Source: Zygnema cylindricum (Eukaryota; Streptophyta; Zygnematophyceae; Zygnematales; Zygnemataceae). Taken from it: a stretch of DNA of 64,000 bases. Made by a program: the position numbers and the translations under genes. Below the pieces are notes generated by a model. It saw only the letters and a list, made by a program, of their open reading frames with translations. It was not told where the DNA came from and made no database searches. Shown piece after piece: positions 53,832-64,000 of this stretch; within the stretch, counting starts at the first letter, position 1; each line of letters starts with the position of its first letter. The stretch lies in the NCBI GenBank assembly GCA_037447655.1, contig JBBHKE010000248.1, positions 371,247 to 435,246 of the forward strand, read 5' to 3'.

Positions 53832-56800
53832 CTGCAAAATCCAAAAGAACAAGACTACGTGTCAAGTAACGCACCGCATCTTAAGCATCCATGTCATGTC
53901 AATAGTCCATACATTATATAAAGACTCCGTGTCAAGTAACTTAGCACTTCTTACTTCACTGAAAGGAAGCCTGCAACTTCGATAACAACACTTTGATCTG
54001 CCAGGATAATATATCACTCGTAAGTTGGAAAGCAGCATCCCTTGACAGAAATTCCCTTGCCGAAATGAAAAAAAAAAATAACCGCACCACCACTTCGACA
54101 AAAAATTCTCACAATACCAAGAGCACCCTTGCAGCACACTCAATAAGTCCCGTGGATGTAAGCCAATCATGTGTTCCAAAACAACAACTTCCAACCAGCG
54201 CAATTCTGAGCTTGACCCTTCACCACAAATGGGAGATATGCATCAAAGCAAAAGTGACTGTGGCAGAAGATGGATCCAATCATCAACCGAGCTTATCCAC
54301 AAAAAAAGGTAATTGCAAACAAGAAAGTGCGTAACAATACAGCGCGAGCATTCACCTAGAATTTCTAACCTGCAGAACTATTGCTATCTTGAGTTTGCAT
54401 TGAAATAGACGAACTTGCAGAAAGACAAGTCTAGAAAATGTCAGCAACTATATGATCGTAACTGCGATGCTTCTAGCTTCTGCACTGAAATCTGTTCCAA
54501 GCGCTGCAATTCTGAGCAGATAAATGTCACCTACAGGAAAAATAAATACTCAACCTCCAGAGAAACCACTGCAAAAAAATCTCACCTGATTTATGCTTTC
54601 CTGGACCGCAGCCAATGGCACACTCCGTAATCCTTCTCCTCCTGATGGGCCTCGACTGGAGGCCTCGGTTTCAACAGATTGAGCACCCTCCATATCTGCA
54701 ACGACTGTCATTGCCGGAAGTCCTTGCGACGTACTTGCAACCACCGACTGGGTAGGAGGAGTGGGGAGAGAGGGCCCTGCAACTGCCATGCTTTTATTTT
54801 TGTTTTTACGTCCCTTGACAGCAAGCCCACCCGCAAAGCTACCAGCCGAAGCAGGTGACATGCCGCTCCCTTCTTCAGCTACTTTAGGTTCTCCCAATGG
54901 CTGAGCAGTATTGGCTTTCACTACCTCTGTATTTTCTGCAACACTGACAGAGAGGTCTAGATCTGCAGGGCTCTCTGCTAGAGATCCTTCAACTGCTCCT
55001 TTGGTGGTGACAACATGCCCTCCCTTATTTTCCGGTGATTCTGTGGATGCCTTTGTGGGAAGCTCCTGAGGAACTTCCCTCGTATCAGCCACTTGTACTC
55101 CAGAAATTGGAACATTATCAGACAGTTCACCAGAAAGAAAACCACCACCATTAACGGTATCTTCACCACCGGTTTCCAATGGTTGATTCCTCACCGAAGG
55201 TGGGTTGCTTTCCAAAACATTGGAGCCTTTTCCTTCTGTCAATGCTACCAATGACATGATTTGCATGGGAGTGACCAGCTGCATCTTTGGAGCCCCTTGT
55301 CCCTCAGGTAGTCCCCCAACAGCATCAATGCCTTCTGCCTTGCATGCAGGTGTAGTATCAGGCAAGGCCGTTTCGTTAGGATTTGCCGCACTGTCAGGCC
55401 CTTCCTTGGACAATTCTGTTGGAAGACTCCCAAAAAGTGCTTCTGCCTTAAGTGGGACATCAGGAACTGGTGGGACATCTGTAGGCTCTTGCAAAAGTGG
55501 AGCAGGTTCGGCAGGTTCCGGTTCCAGACGTTGCTCTTCTCCTGAGGAGGCAGTAACCTGAGAAGGTTCCATAATTTGTGCTGCTGTGCTCGGAGCCATA
55601 CTAACAACGTCCACCGGAGACAAAGAACTAGGAGACGATGTCGCAGCTTCCACTCTAGTGGGACTGGAGTGGGTAGACAGCCTTCTATCCACAGGACTGC
55701 CGAATGGGACAGCAGCATCATTGACCAAACCCAACAGAGTGCCTAGCCCTAAACGGCTGTCATTATTTGAATCTGAACTCGATTGTTCGACTTTAAGAGG
55801 CTCGATAGCATCAATTTTCTCCTCCTCTGGTGGAAGACAGTCAATAACCTCAAGGGCATACTGCTGAATGCCTTGTGATTGCACACAACTGACTAGCACC
55901 TTTCCATCGGCACCAGGGATTACATCAGCCGAGAAGCTAAAAATAGGCATTGTGACAGAAAACTCAGCAAGATAGTCCATACGAGGAAGCTGTGGAGAAA
56001 GACCAAAATTGACGTGCGCGGCATAGATAGCCAGCTTATTGGCATTAGCGAGGAGGATAAGACTTTCATCTTCAACAACATTGATTTGATTCGAAAAAGC
56101 ATTTTTTCCTTCGCCGGGTCCTGATGCAGATGCTCGGAAGTCCAGTGTTTGAATGCATAACCATCCTTGGTTTGGAGGGGGTATAGATGTTCCAGGACTC
56201 GATGAAACCCACAGCTTAATTTCATGATTCTTTGGACCCTGTTCCGACAAACACCTCCAATTTTCTTTCATGTAAACACATTGTTATGCACAACTTCCTA
56301 AGCAACCTTGCTGACAGGAAAGCAAAAAAAGTATGAGACACGTGAGGAAGTTCAACAGCAGTCACAGGAGAGCTTCAGACGCTTCTGACATGACGGCTTA
56401 CGTCAAGAATCCTGCCCCTCAGACAAGAATCTTATAGAGTTGTCATAGCCCTCAAATGACAATAGCCAGTTCAGATTCATTAGCGCAGAAAAAGAAAGTG
56501 AGCATTTGAAGACAATCATGCCAGGAAATGAAATGCAAGCCTAAATCAGCATTATTCTAACAGCCTTTTCTGTAAAGCAGTTCACATACCCCTGTTAGAA
56601 GAACTGTTTGACAGGGAAATCCAGGTGGAGCCCGCATAAAGGAAGCACTGTACACAGGCTGCCCATCATGTGGTACCAGGAGTGAAAGACATCCTCGGTT
56701 TGGATCATCACTCCAAAAGCGGACCTGAAAAGCAACAAGGGCTTACAATGTTAACGTGAAAAATACCTAACGATTCAAGACTTAATAAGAACAAGAGACT

Positions 56801-59800
56801 GTGTGCATTCCCATATCAACTAATCTTGCACATCCTTTTCCATGCCCATGACACTAATGGACACACATGTTAAGTCCATTAAGGGCTAACCAGCAGCGAG
56901 CTATTCGCATTAAGAAGATCAGGGGACTTCCTGTCGCCTACAGGAAATGCATCAATTACTTCAACTTGGAACACCGATACATGTAGGATGGGCAGTAGTA
57001 GGTTATCTGAAAAAATCCTAAAAAATACATCCATAAAATCTGCACGAAAAAGTTGGCCAACTTTGGGTCACTAACTGCAGGTCATCTTAAGTCCACTCAG
57101 GTGACTAAATCAAAAAAACAAGGATATGTGCAATGGGCTGTCTATGAGACTCCATAAGCCGTGTTCTAAGAGAAGATCACAAATTGCTTGCTCTGGGTTA
57201 TGCTATAGAGATGCACCACTTCCCCCCCCAAAAAAAATCCGCCAAACACTGTTCAGGAGCAGAGAGGCAAAACAATGGATCACATTACGAAAAAACAGAT
57301 TGATAAATTCGCCAAAAGACCAGCATTGTACGACCGTCAAACAAGAAGAAAGCAAGCACTGAAAAACTCCGCAGGCTTGAAGAATTATGTAAACCAACAA
57401 ATACATAAATGTAAACAGTATTTACACAACGTTGCGACACTCAGGAGGAACTTCAAAAAAGATCGATGCAATCCAAACGCCAACACATAAAATCATTGCA
57501 CCCAACCAAAGAAATGAGTCACTGTGACTCCTACAATCCACCAGATCAACAATCCAGATCCTAGAAACTGCTTCAGTATTGTGCCTACACCAGAACAAAA
57601 ATACAAATTAAGAAAAATCTGTCGCCAGAAGGGACACATCATGCCATCAGCATAGTATTGGCTAGACCGTATTGCTGTACAAACCACATCTGCTGGAAGT
57701 TTTATTATGGTTCTGGCCCTGTTTGGAACTAGATACCTCACTCAGCTCCCTAAACTTTCAGCATTAACCTTGTCAGCTTCAAGTTTTAAGGCAGGTATGC
57801 TAAACTTAGGTGAAAGGTACAGAGCTCAGTCATTAAGCTGCCAATTGGCACTCTCACTTAAGACCTATCAACTCCAAACAAAAAACCTCCAGGGCAACCT
57901 GATGAAAAGACTGACTACTATAGGATATTTTAGTAGCCGAGCTGTCAACTAACTAACAAAAAAACAAGACTAAAAGGTGAAGCCCAACAAAAAGAAAAGC
58001 CAAGGGGCGCCCGTGAAGACAAGTGCAACACATGTGCAGCCCTAGTAGTGTGTTCATTTGCACTCGTATAACATCAACTTCCATGACACAATCACAAACG
58101 GTAGTTTTTCAATTTGAATCTGCCAAATCAACTTCAATGAGTTCCGGAAAAGTCGTCTAAAGCAAATCAAAATTTTGATCCCTTCCAAACGAAATACCTG
58201 GTAAACTTCTTCAACTTGAAAATATGACGGTATATGTAGACTAACTTAGTTACTACAATATTTCCTCAATGGTATGCCATTTATCCTCGTAAGTGTTCTT
58301 TGACAGCAACAGTGCATATCCCAGTCTTGCTATGACTGAATCTCCGGACAATCATCAGAGCTTTTATTCCTATTTCCTTAACTTCTACACAAAGCCAATA
58401 TTGCAGCCTCAACTTTACTTCAATTTCACATACTGTCCATAAAAGTGGAACCAGTGAAACATCACTAAGTATCATTTGAGGCCTTCGTAGGGAATTCTAT
58501 TGTATCCTTGCGTTACCATGACATTGGTCATCACCACCATGACGACATGAAAAGGGAAGTTGGGAAAAAAAAGAAACAACTTATAAAGACGATATCCAGC
58601 GTTAGACCCTCAATGATCCAGCCTAAGTTTCACAAGAATTCCTCAATGAACGCCATGCCCTAACTGGGCACCCTTGTTAACCTTCCCGTCCTCTCTAAAA
58701 CAACAGCACAGAATACCTGAGAAACTCTTATATCTGGTGTTTATGCTTCTGTGTATGAAAGAAGCTGATTACATGGTAGAATCGCGCACAAACTCCAGGG
58801 CTATCCACAATGTACTCAGCTGAAATATTCTGACAATATAAACGAATATAAATATAAACGAGTTTCTTTCCGCATACACAGCACTTGACAGTAGACTTTA
58901 AACGAGAAATATGGAAAACGCGGTGAGCAGGACCAGGCGGAAAATCCGCTCGGCTACACCTTTCAAGCTTCAAAAACGACGGCAAAAGACAGAAAAACAA
59001 CTTTCCCATACACCTCACAACTCTATGCACATTCTTACTCAGGCCTAAGCATGGGAGTGAAATCATCACTTACAGTACCGTCTTTTGAAGGCGTTGCCAG
59101 AACAAAATCAGAGGTCAGTGGTCGACTTAGCGAAATGATGGGGCCATCGTGACCACGAAAAACAGTCACACCTGGTGGAGGAGCATCCACAGAAAATGAA
59201 AAAAAGCTGGTGATACCCATTGTGGGGCACAGTGCTGTTGCTTGTCCAATGGATATGCGAAGCAGATACTCGTGGCAAGCCACAAATAAAACGTCCTGCA
59301 GCCATACAACTGTCTATTCTTAGCTCTTGAATTTCGGAGGAGCCTGAGATAATCAGCAACATACCAGAAAAAATTAGAGAAAAAAACAACCAGAACTCTA
59401 CACAAGAAAACAAACTTTTTGTGTAATCTAGTTGCAGCTTCTCAAAACGTATGCGGATGAAAAACGTTAACGGAACAGACCTGTGAAGTTGGGTGCCAGC
59501 ACAGTTGGGGTGCAATAGACTCTTCTCCCCACGGTCCCTTGAGATGAAAAGCTAACAATACATTTTCACGAATATGGGGTCTACCATCTTGGTCAACTAC
59601 CTCACTGATTTCACGAACAATAAGAAAGCCCTGTACACATACACTGGTGTCCCACCAATGGATTGCAATGTTAATGGAATGACCAAAATGGATTCAATTT
59701 CCACAATTGCCAGCAGGTCTTTAGCAAGATATATAAACAGGTAATTACCTGGCATATAGGTTGACTTCTTTCCCAAAAAATGACATGTCGATAACTCTCT

Positions 59801-60986
59801 GCAAAAGAAAGAAACAAGCTTTGACCATGTCATTTCCATATTTTTTCTCAAAGAGATTTATGATGAAAATAACAAATAAAAATTAAACAAAACAACATGG
59901 TTGCTTGACACTTCCAGACTCTGACCGGAGGCATGTACAGACCATATGCCAAAAAAACATTAAGCGTCAACATGCACAAAATCTTGAACTCCTAAGAATA
60001 AAAACACAGCTAGTGATCTGGCACACACAGACTTCAACCACTACACTAAGTATACACAAATATGCACATAAGAATTAGAAACATACCTCATTATGGCCTT
60101 TGAGAACAGCACGTGCACCGGAGCCGACACTGAGAATTCGAACCGATCCTTGTCGTAACAGATAGCAAATATAACGGAGATTCACGGCGATTCGATGACC
60201 AGGGGACAACTCAGCATCTGAGTTATACACAGTAATAGGAGTCACTTCAAGCTGCGGCTGTTCCTCTCCAGGCAGACGAACATCCACATCATACACAACA
60301 TACTCGCCTGTTAAAACTCGCCCTTTCCCATCTCTTCTTGAAGCTGACTTTCGGGAAGTAAAATCGGATTGTAGGTTATCTAATTCACTGGGCATATCGC
60401 GAACCGAAGAGAGCAAGGGAGCGCTTGGAAGAGCAGGAACAAGAGGGGGCGGAGGCGTGACATTGGAGGTCGTGTTGTTGGAGGGACCGCTTGAGTTCGC
60501 GCTCAAATCGGGTGCCCGAGAGCCGGAGGCGAGGTCGACCGCAAGTTGCTCAGAAGACGGCATGTTTGGAGGCAAGTTGGGTGGTGGGAGGCTGGTCGGA
60601 GCTCTCTCTGTGAGATTGTGAGCTCCAAGAAGAGCCATTAGGCGAGCACCGGCCGAGGCTTCACTTTGTCCTCCTTGACCAGAAGAGCCTGTGGTGGTTC
60701 CTGCATCACTTCCCATGGACAAATTGCTATTGCCTCCAAAAATACTTGCAAAAGCAGAATTCCCTTGTGCTCCAGAATCGGCACCATGGGAGGGCTGTGG
60801 CATGAAAGAGGGCAAAGGCTGGCTTGGATAGGGGTGTTGGTGTGGCCTCGAACCCGCTTGTACGGGGTCCCTAGGCGGAACTGGGAGACGAGGAAAGGGA
60901 GGAAAAGGGGCGGATGACTGAGGGAGCCCTGGTCCCGGCGATGGAGGCCTGGGATACAAACGACTGGGTTCCAGTCTTCCTGCCAT
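51529..60986 (-). CDS. VCS: VARICOSE / EDC4-like mRNA-decapping scaffold, complete
   Basis: VARICOSE (EDC4) binds DCP1/DCP2 in cytoplasmic P-bodies and promotes 5' cap removal. Twelve exons, all in phase: 60986-60087, 59798-59749, 59643-59481, 59295-59074, 56724-56590, 56238-54586, 53831-53487, 53222-53118, 52895-52725, 52555-52403, 52202-52059, 51831-51529. They total 1447 codons plus stop (Arabidopsis VCS is about 1340). Domains: Pro-rich N-terminus (1-200), seven-bladed WD-repeat region (about 215-600), Ser/Pro/Glu-rich linker (to about 1040), coiled coil and all-helical C-terminus (1042-1447). Diagnostic blocks are [58 protein letters not shown] and LSQGVLLSL. The start is the only ATG before the Pro-rich stretch. 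I see no defect. Its 3' end is duplicated at 46330-47003. Confidence 0.95.
52270..52395. repeat. GA-rich simple repeat in a VCS intron
   Basis: An interrupted GGGA/GAGA tract between exons 10 and 11. The equivalent tract in the duplicate (about 47075-47150) runs straight into the N gap, so this repeat is the likely cause of the assembly break. Confidence 0.85.
54586..56238 (-). CDS. VCS: VCS exon 6 (last WD blades and long Ser/Pro/Glu linker)
   Basis: 551 codons. It begins [16 protein letters not shown], then [20 protein letters not shown] and [18 protein letters not shown], completing the propeller. The next 380 residues are low-complexity, rich in Ser, Pro, Glu, Ala and Gly, with little secondary structure expected. 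This matches the variable, phosphosite-rich linker of plant [19 protein letters not shown] basic patch comes near the end, and the exon closes with AVQESINQ, the start of the coiled coil. Confidence 0.93.
56590..59798 (-). CDS. VCS: VCS exons 2-5 (WD-repeat blades)
   Basis: 59798-59749 (50 nt) encodes [16 protein letters not shown]. 59643-59481 continues [19 protein letters not shown] and ends CWHPTSQ. 59295-59074 encodes [18 protein letters not shown] and [12 protein letters not shown], ending SKDGT. 56724-56590 encodes [20 protein letters not shown] and [13 protein letters not shown]. The 59643 acceptor (ACCAG) was chosen over a nearer CAG because only it keeps phase and restores the LASVS-like strand. 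The 2.35-kb intron 59073-56725 shows nothing else that I recognise. Confidence 0.92.
60087..60986 (-). CDS. VCS: VCS exon 1 (proline-rich N-terminus and start of WD region)
   Basis: Residues 1-300. [20 protein letters not shown] opens a Pro/Ser/Gly-rich low-complexity stretch. From about residue 215 the conserved [33 protein letters not shown] and [11 protein letters not shown] blocks appear, and the exon ends [11 protein letters not shown]. The [12 protein letters not shown] junction corresponds to GHSQRVTDMAFF in the Arabidopsis protein. Confidence 0.95.
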
Positions 60987-62539
60987 GCGGGTCTGGCTGG
61001 AAAGAAAAGGAGGTCAACTTCAAAGAAAAGCGGCGAGGATTTCAAACGATTTTTTTTCGAAGTAAATGACATGCAATCTCAGTGTGATGGACACTTTAAG
61101 GATTAGCTTCTTATTTTGTTACAAGATAGGAAACATAAGCATGGCGTTTGACGCAACAGGCGCCTGTTGCAATAAAGAAGTAAACTGATAAAGAGTTCAG
61201 ATGCTGACTTAGAACCTGAAGAATTGAATCTTCGATTTGACAGCCACAAAAAAAGTACAAGGAACTGACAAGCAAGCTGCTTAACAATCAGCATGGAAAC
61301 CGAATAAACCACTTCAAAAAAATGAGTGAAATCTCACCTGCGTTAAAAAAGACGTCCTCCGCTGATAAGAAAACACTTGTGCCAGGGGAAAGAAAGTGTA
61401 TAAAGGAAATGGAGCTAAAGAAGCTAAAACATACGGTCGAAGACAAACCTCAAACGGGAAAAATGCTTTCACAAATGCGACAAACAACAGTACAGTAGAG
61501 CTTAGAAGAATTGAATTACAGTTTCGCACAGTATTGTACCAGTTTACGGTACAAAAATTTGTTCAAATCGTGCGATGCTTTCAATTTTTCCGATTTCTAC
61601 GTATAATTCGTGACTGTTGAAAAAATCGCAAAAAAACTCGATGTACTATCTGTCCAGTAAACTGAACGGACAATTTACAAGAAAATACAGTATTTCCCCA
61701 AAAGTGTACGGTTTTTTACGGAGATGTACGAAATTTGACTGGAACTTACGTCGCAGTTATTAGTACTTTCCGTCCAGTAAACCGAACCAGTAAACTGAAC
61801 AAGTAAACTCAACAGGAATTTCACGAAACATGTACATAATTATATCAAAAATGTACGGACATTTTCGAAAAGAGAAGTTGAAATGTCACACTATTTGCGT
61901 GCGGTAAGTTTGGAAACTGTACAAACGTCTTCTTCATACTTTTTTAGAGAAGCCGCCATGGAATGTTGAAAACGAAACCGAAAAAAATTGAAAAAAAATT
62001 GCGTTGGCCGAAATTCAAACCTGGCACTTCGCCATTTCGCACTAGTCTAACTTACAATTGTCTGCTACCAGACGATGAGGAAATTCCGATGCACACATGG
62101 AGTGTGGTATATATTTAAATTTTTAAAATTGTTTAGCGCTCATTTAATGGAAAACTTATAAACTGCAGTATGAGTAAAAATCATTTTTTTTTACATGAAC
62201 GGAATAGTACGGGTCAAAATTCATTAACGATTTTAACGATTTTTAAAATCGTTCAATGCGTTGGTTACATATAATTCGCGCGTTAGAATCGTGTTTAAAA
62301 TGCGTTTTGAACATAGTTGTTCAAATCGCACGATTTTTTCATTTTTTTAGATTTTTACGTATTGTTCGTGACTTTTGAAAAAATCGCAAAAAAACACGAT
62401 GTAACTTTCTGTCCGGTAAACTGAAAGGACAAATTACGGGAACTGTATGGTATTTTACCACACCTGTACGGTTGTTTACGCAAAAGTACGGAATGCACAT
62501 GGAAATAAGTAAAGCTTTGTACGACATCAAAAAAATCTG
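60987..62539. other. Region upstream of VCS with family E repeats
   Basis: Next to the VCS start this should contain the promoter, but I cannot point to a specific element. 61545-61760 and 62318-62500 are two direct copies of a sequence containing CAAATCG(T/C)(G/A)CGAT, TCGTGACT.TTGAAAAAATCG and GTAAACTGAA.GGACAA. Both are rich in GTACGG words. The inverse copy is at 41480-41665. Confidence 0.5.
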
Positions 62540-62547
62540 CCAATTAC

Positions 62548-63407
62548 TAGCGTTGGGTATCGAGGACCAGTTGCGGATATTCGATATGTACCGAATTTTA
62601 GGTATCCGATAATCGATATATCGCCTCGATATATCGATTATCGAAATATCGCGATATTTAGCCAATATATCGTATCGGCGGATATATCGGCAATATATCG
62701 AGGCATTTAAAAAAAAAATGAAAATTTTCACGTCTCCAAAGTCACTTGCCTTCGGACAAGGTGACCGTAAAATCTTTGCCAAAAAGAAATACGGTTTTTT
62801 CCTGAAAGTCAGCAGAGTGAAGATCTGTGAGGTACATTTAACGCGGTACACTTGCAAAGTACACGTACATAATACGCAAGAACGGATTTCCATACGAAAA
62901 TGGTCGATTCTCAAATCTTTGACGATTTTAAAGATTTGATCGTCTAACTTACAAGGAACCACTCAAATCAAAACATGTATGTAAAAACTTGTTTACACAA
63001 GATACGCGATGTTAATCGAGGCCTCTGTAATACAGAAAGTTTGATGTCCGTAATACAGAAAGTTTGTTGTCCATACTATTAGAGAGACCTTCTCATGTAA
63101 CCATACCCCAAATAAGTAATCATATGAATAACAGAATTTGTACATTTTTGTCGGTTAGATTTTGCGGCGTCTACCTTTAAGTCACGGAACGAAAATCACG
63201 CAATACAAGGCGTATCAGACAATTTTTTTATTCTCTAAAATAGCATATTATATTAAAATATGAAATATTAAATTTAAAAAAAATACTATATATTGCGATT
63301 ATTTATACTGGTCTTTGTACAATATATCGAAGAGTTTGCTCGATCGATATTCGATATGTCGAATATCGAGATTATCGCGATATGAATTTACCCGATACCC
63401 AACACTA
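62548..63407. mobile_element. hAT-type non-autonomous element with perfect 8-bp target duplication
   Basis: 860 bp. The left end is TAGCGTTGGGTATCG and the right end CGATACCCAACACTA. CCAATTAC flanks both sides exactly (62540-62547, 63408-63415). Both subterminal zones are crowded with ATATCGAT/TATCG words, and the middle is AT-rich. Open frames inside are by-products of the repeats. TAGnGTTGGGTATCG ends with 8-bp duplications are typical of hAT elements. Confidence 0.93.
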
Positions 63408-63415
63408 CCAATTAC

Positions 63416-64000
63416 AATGGGCTTAGAGGCGAAAAAATATATGGTAAGAAGAACTTTTTGAACCCAGCTTTCTTTTTCTTTTTCCCATTTTAGTTAATCT
63501 GAAGTTATCCCCTTTGAACAATCTGCGTTCACTTTTTTTCATTTGAAAGCATCGTAAATAACCCTTCAAAACCCTGAAAACCCGTAAAGAACCCTAAAAA
63601 AACTATTTATTGACGCTAGGAAACTCCTTCGCCGAATCTCTCTCTGCAGTAAAGATAGCGAAGCGGAATATGTGGAGTCAAGAAAAGGGAGATGGACGGG
63701 AGGGTGGGAGTGATAAGAATATGAAGAGAGAGAGAAAGGGACACAAACACACTAAGGGAGATACAGGGACAGAGGTAGAACTATAGACAAGGGAAGAGGA
63801 GGAGAATGATGGCTTGAATATATCTTAATAATGAAATGTTTTATGTAAAAGAAAGGTTCCTGGATGTAAGCACTAACTTTTTTTTTGACCTGCTTAATTT
63901 TTTTTTTGACGATTGCCAGTTACTATCATAGTTTAAAGAACAATCTTGAAAAAGATTGACTTTAGTGCAGGAAGCTTTTCTCTCTCTCTCTCTCTCTCTC
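63416..64000. other. Right-edge region, no gene; CT repeat at the very end
   Basis: It contains GA-rich stretches around 63680-63800 and a pure CT microsatellite at 63979-64000 that runs off the window. Nothing else is recognised. Confidence 0.7.

Noticed and set aside
53428-53985. Long + strand open frame antisense to VCS exon 7
   Set aside because: It lies opposite a conserved coiled-coil exon with clear family similarity; the + frame has no recognisable domain and spans intron sequence.
55205-55867. + strand open frames opposite VCS exon 6
   Set aside because: They are shadow frames created by the Ser/Pro/Gly-rich composition of the real minus-strand exon.
62339-62962. 207-codon minus-strand frame
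   Set aside because: It crosses the end of the hAT-type element and the family E repeat; the Ile/Arg/Tyr-rich translation simply reflects TATCGATA words.

Overview
This is a eukaryotic nuclear window, most likely from a streptophyte (green plant or charophyte-grade alga). The basis is two spliced genes that I recognise by close correspondence to their plant versions, plus plant-style LTR retrotransposons. I cannot name the species. Exons are fairly GC-balanced. Introns and intergenic DNA are AT-rich and packed with small inverted-repeat elements. All recognisable host genes lie on the minus strand.

Layout, left to right. (1) 1-13621: the 5' two thirds of a BTAF1/MOT1-type TBP-removing Snf2 ATPase gene. 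Fifteen exons of the N-terminal HEAT region are resolved; the ATPase lies beyond the left edge. Two introns need GC donors, and one conserved HEAT segment is missing. (2) About 15.5-18.5 kb: a small SNAPIN/BLOC-1-like gene. (3) 20.4-23.9 kb: an unrecognised two-exon gene (381 codons predicted), with a duplicated piece of its second exon in the intron. (4) 25.1-34.6 kb: a decayed Ty3/gypsy element lying inside a hAT-like element, with a second hAT-like copy beside it. (5) 34.7-39.2 kb: a young, structurally complete gag-only copia-type element with 5-bp target duplications. Its primer-binding site matches the anticodon arm of initiator tRNA-Met, as in Drosophila copia. (6) 39.8-47.15 kb and 47.46-52.3 kb: two diverged copies of one segment carrying the 3' end of the next gene, separated by a 10-N assembly gap. 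Each copy has its own transposon insertions. (7) 51.5-61.0 kb: a complete VARICOSE/EDC4 mRNA-decapping scaffold gene; all twelve exons join in phase to 1447 codons. (8) 61-64 kb: repeats, including an 860-bp hAT-type element with a perfect 8-bp target duplication.

The two large genes act in unrelated processes (TBP recycling on promoters; 5'-3' mRNA decay), so no joint pathway is implied. The most informative parts are the mobile elements. Because the 39.8-47 kb and 47.5-52 kb segments are homologous, each supplies the empty site for insertions in the other, which fixes element ends and target duplications from sequence alone.
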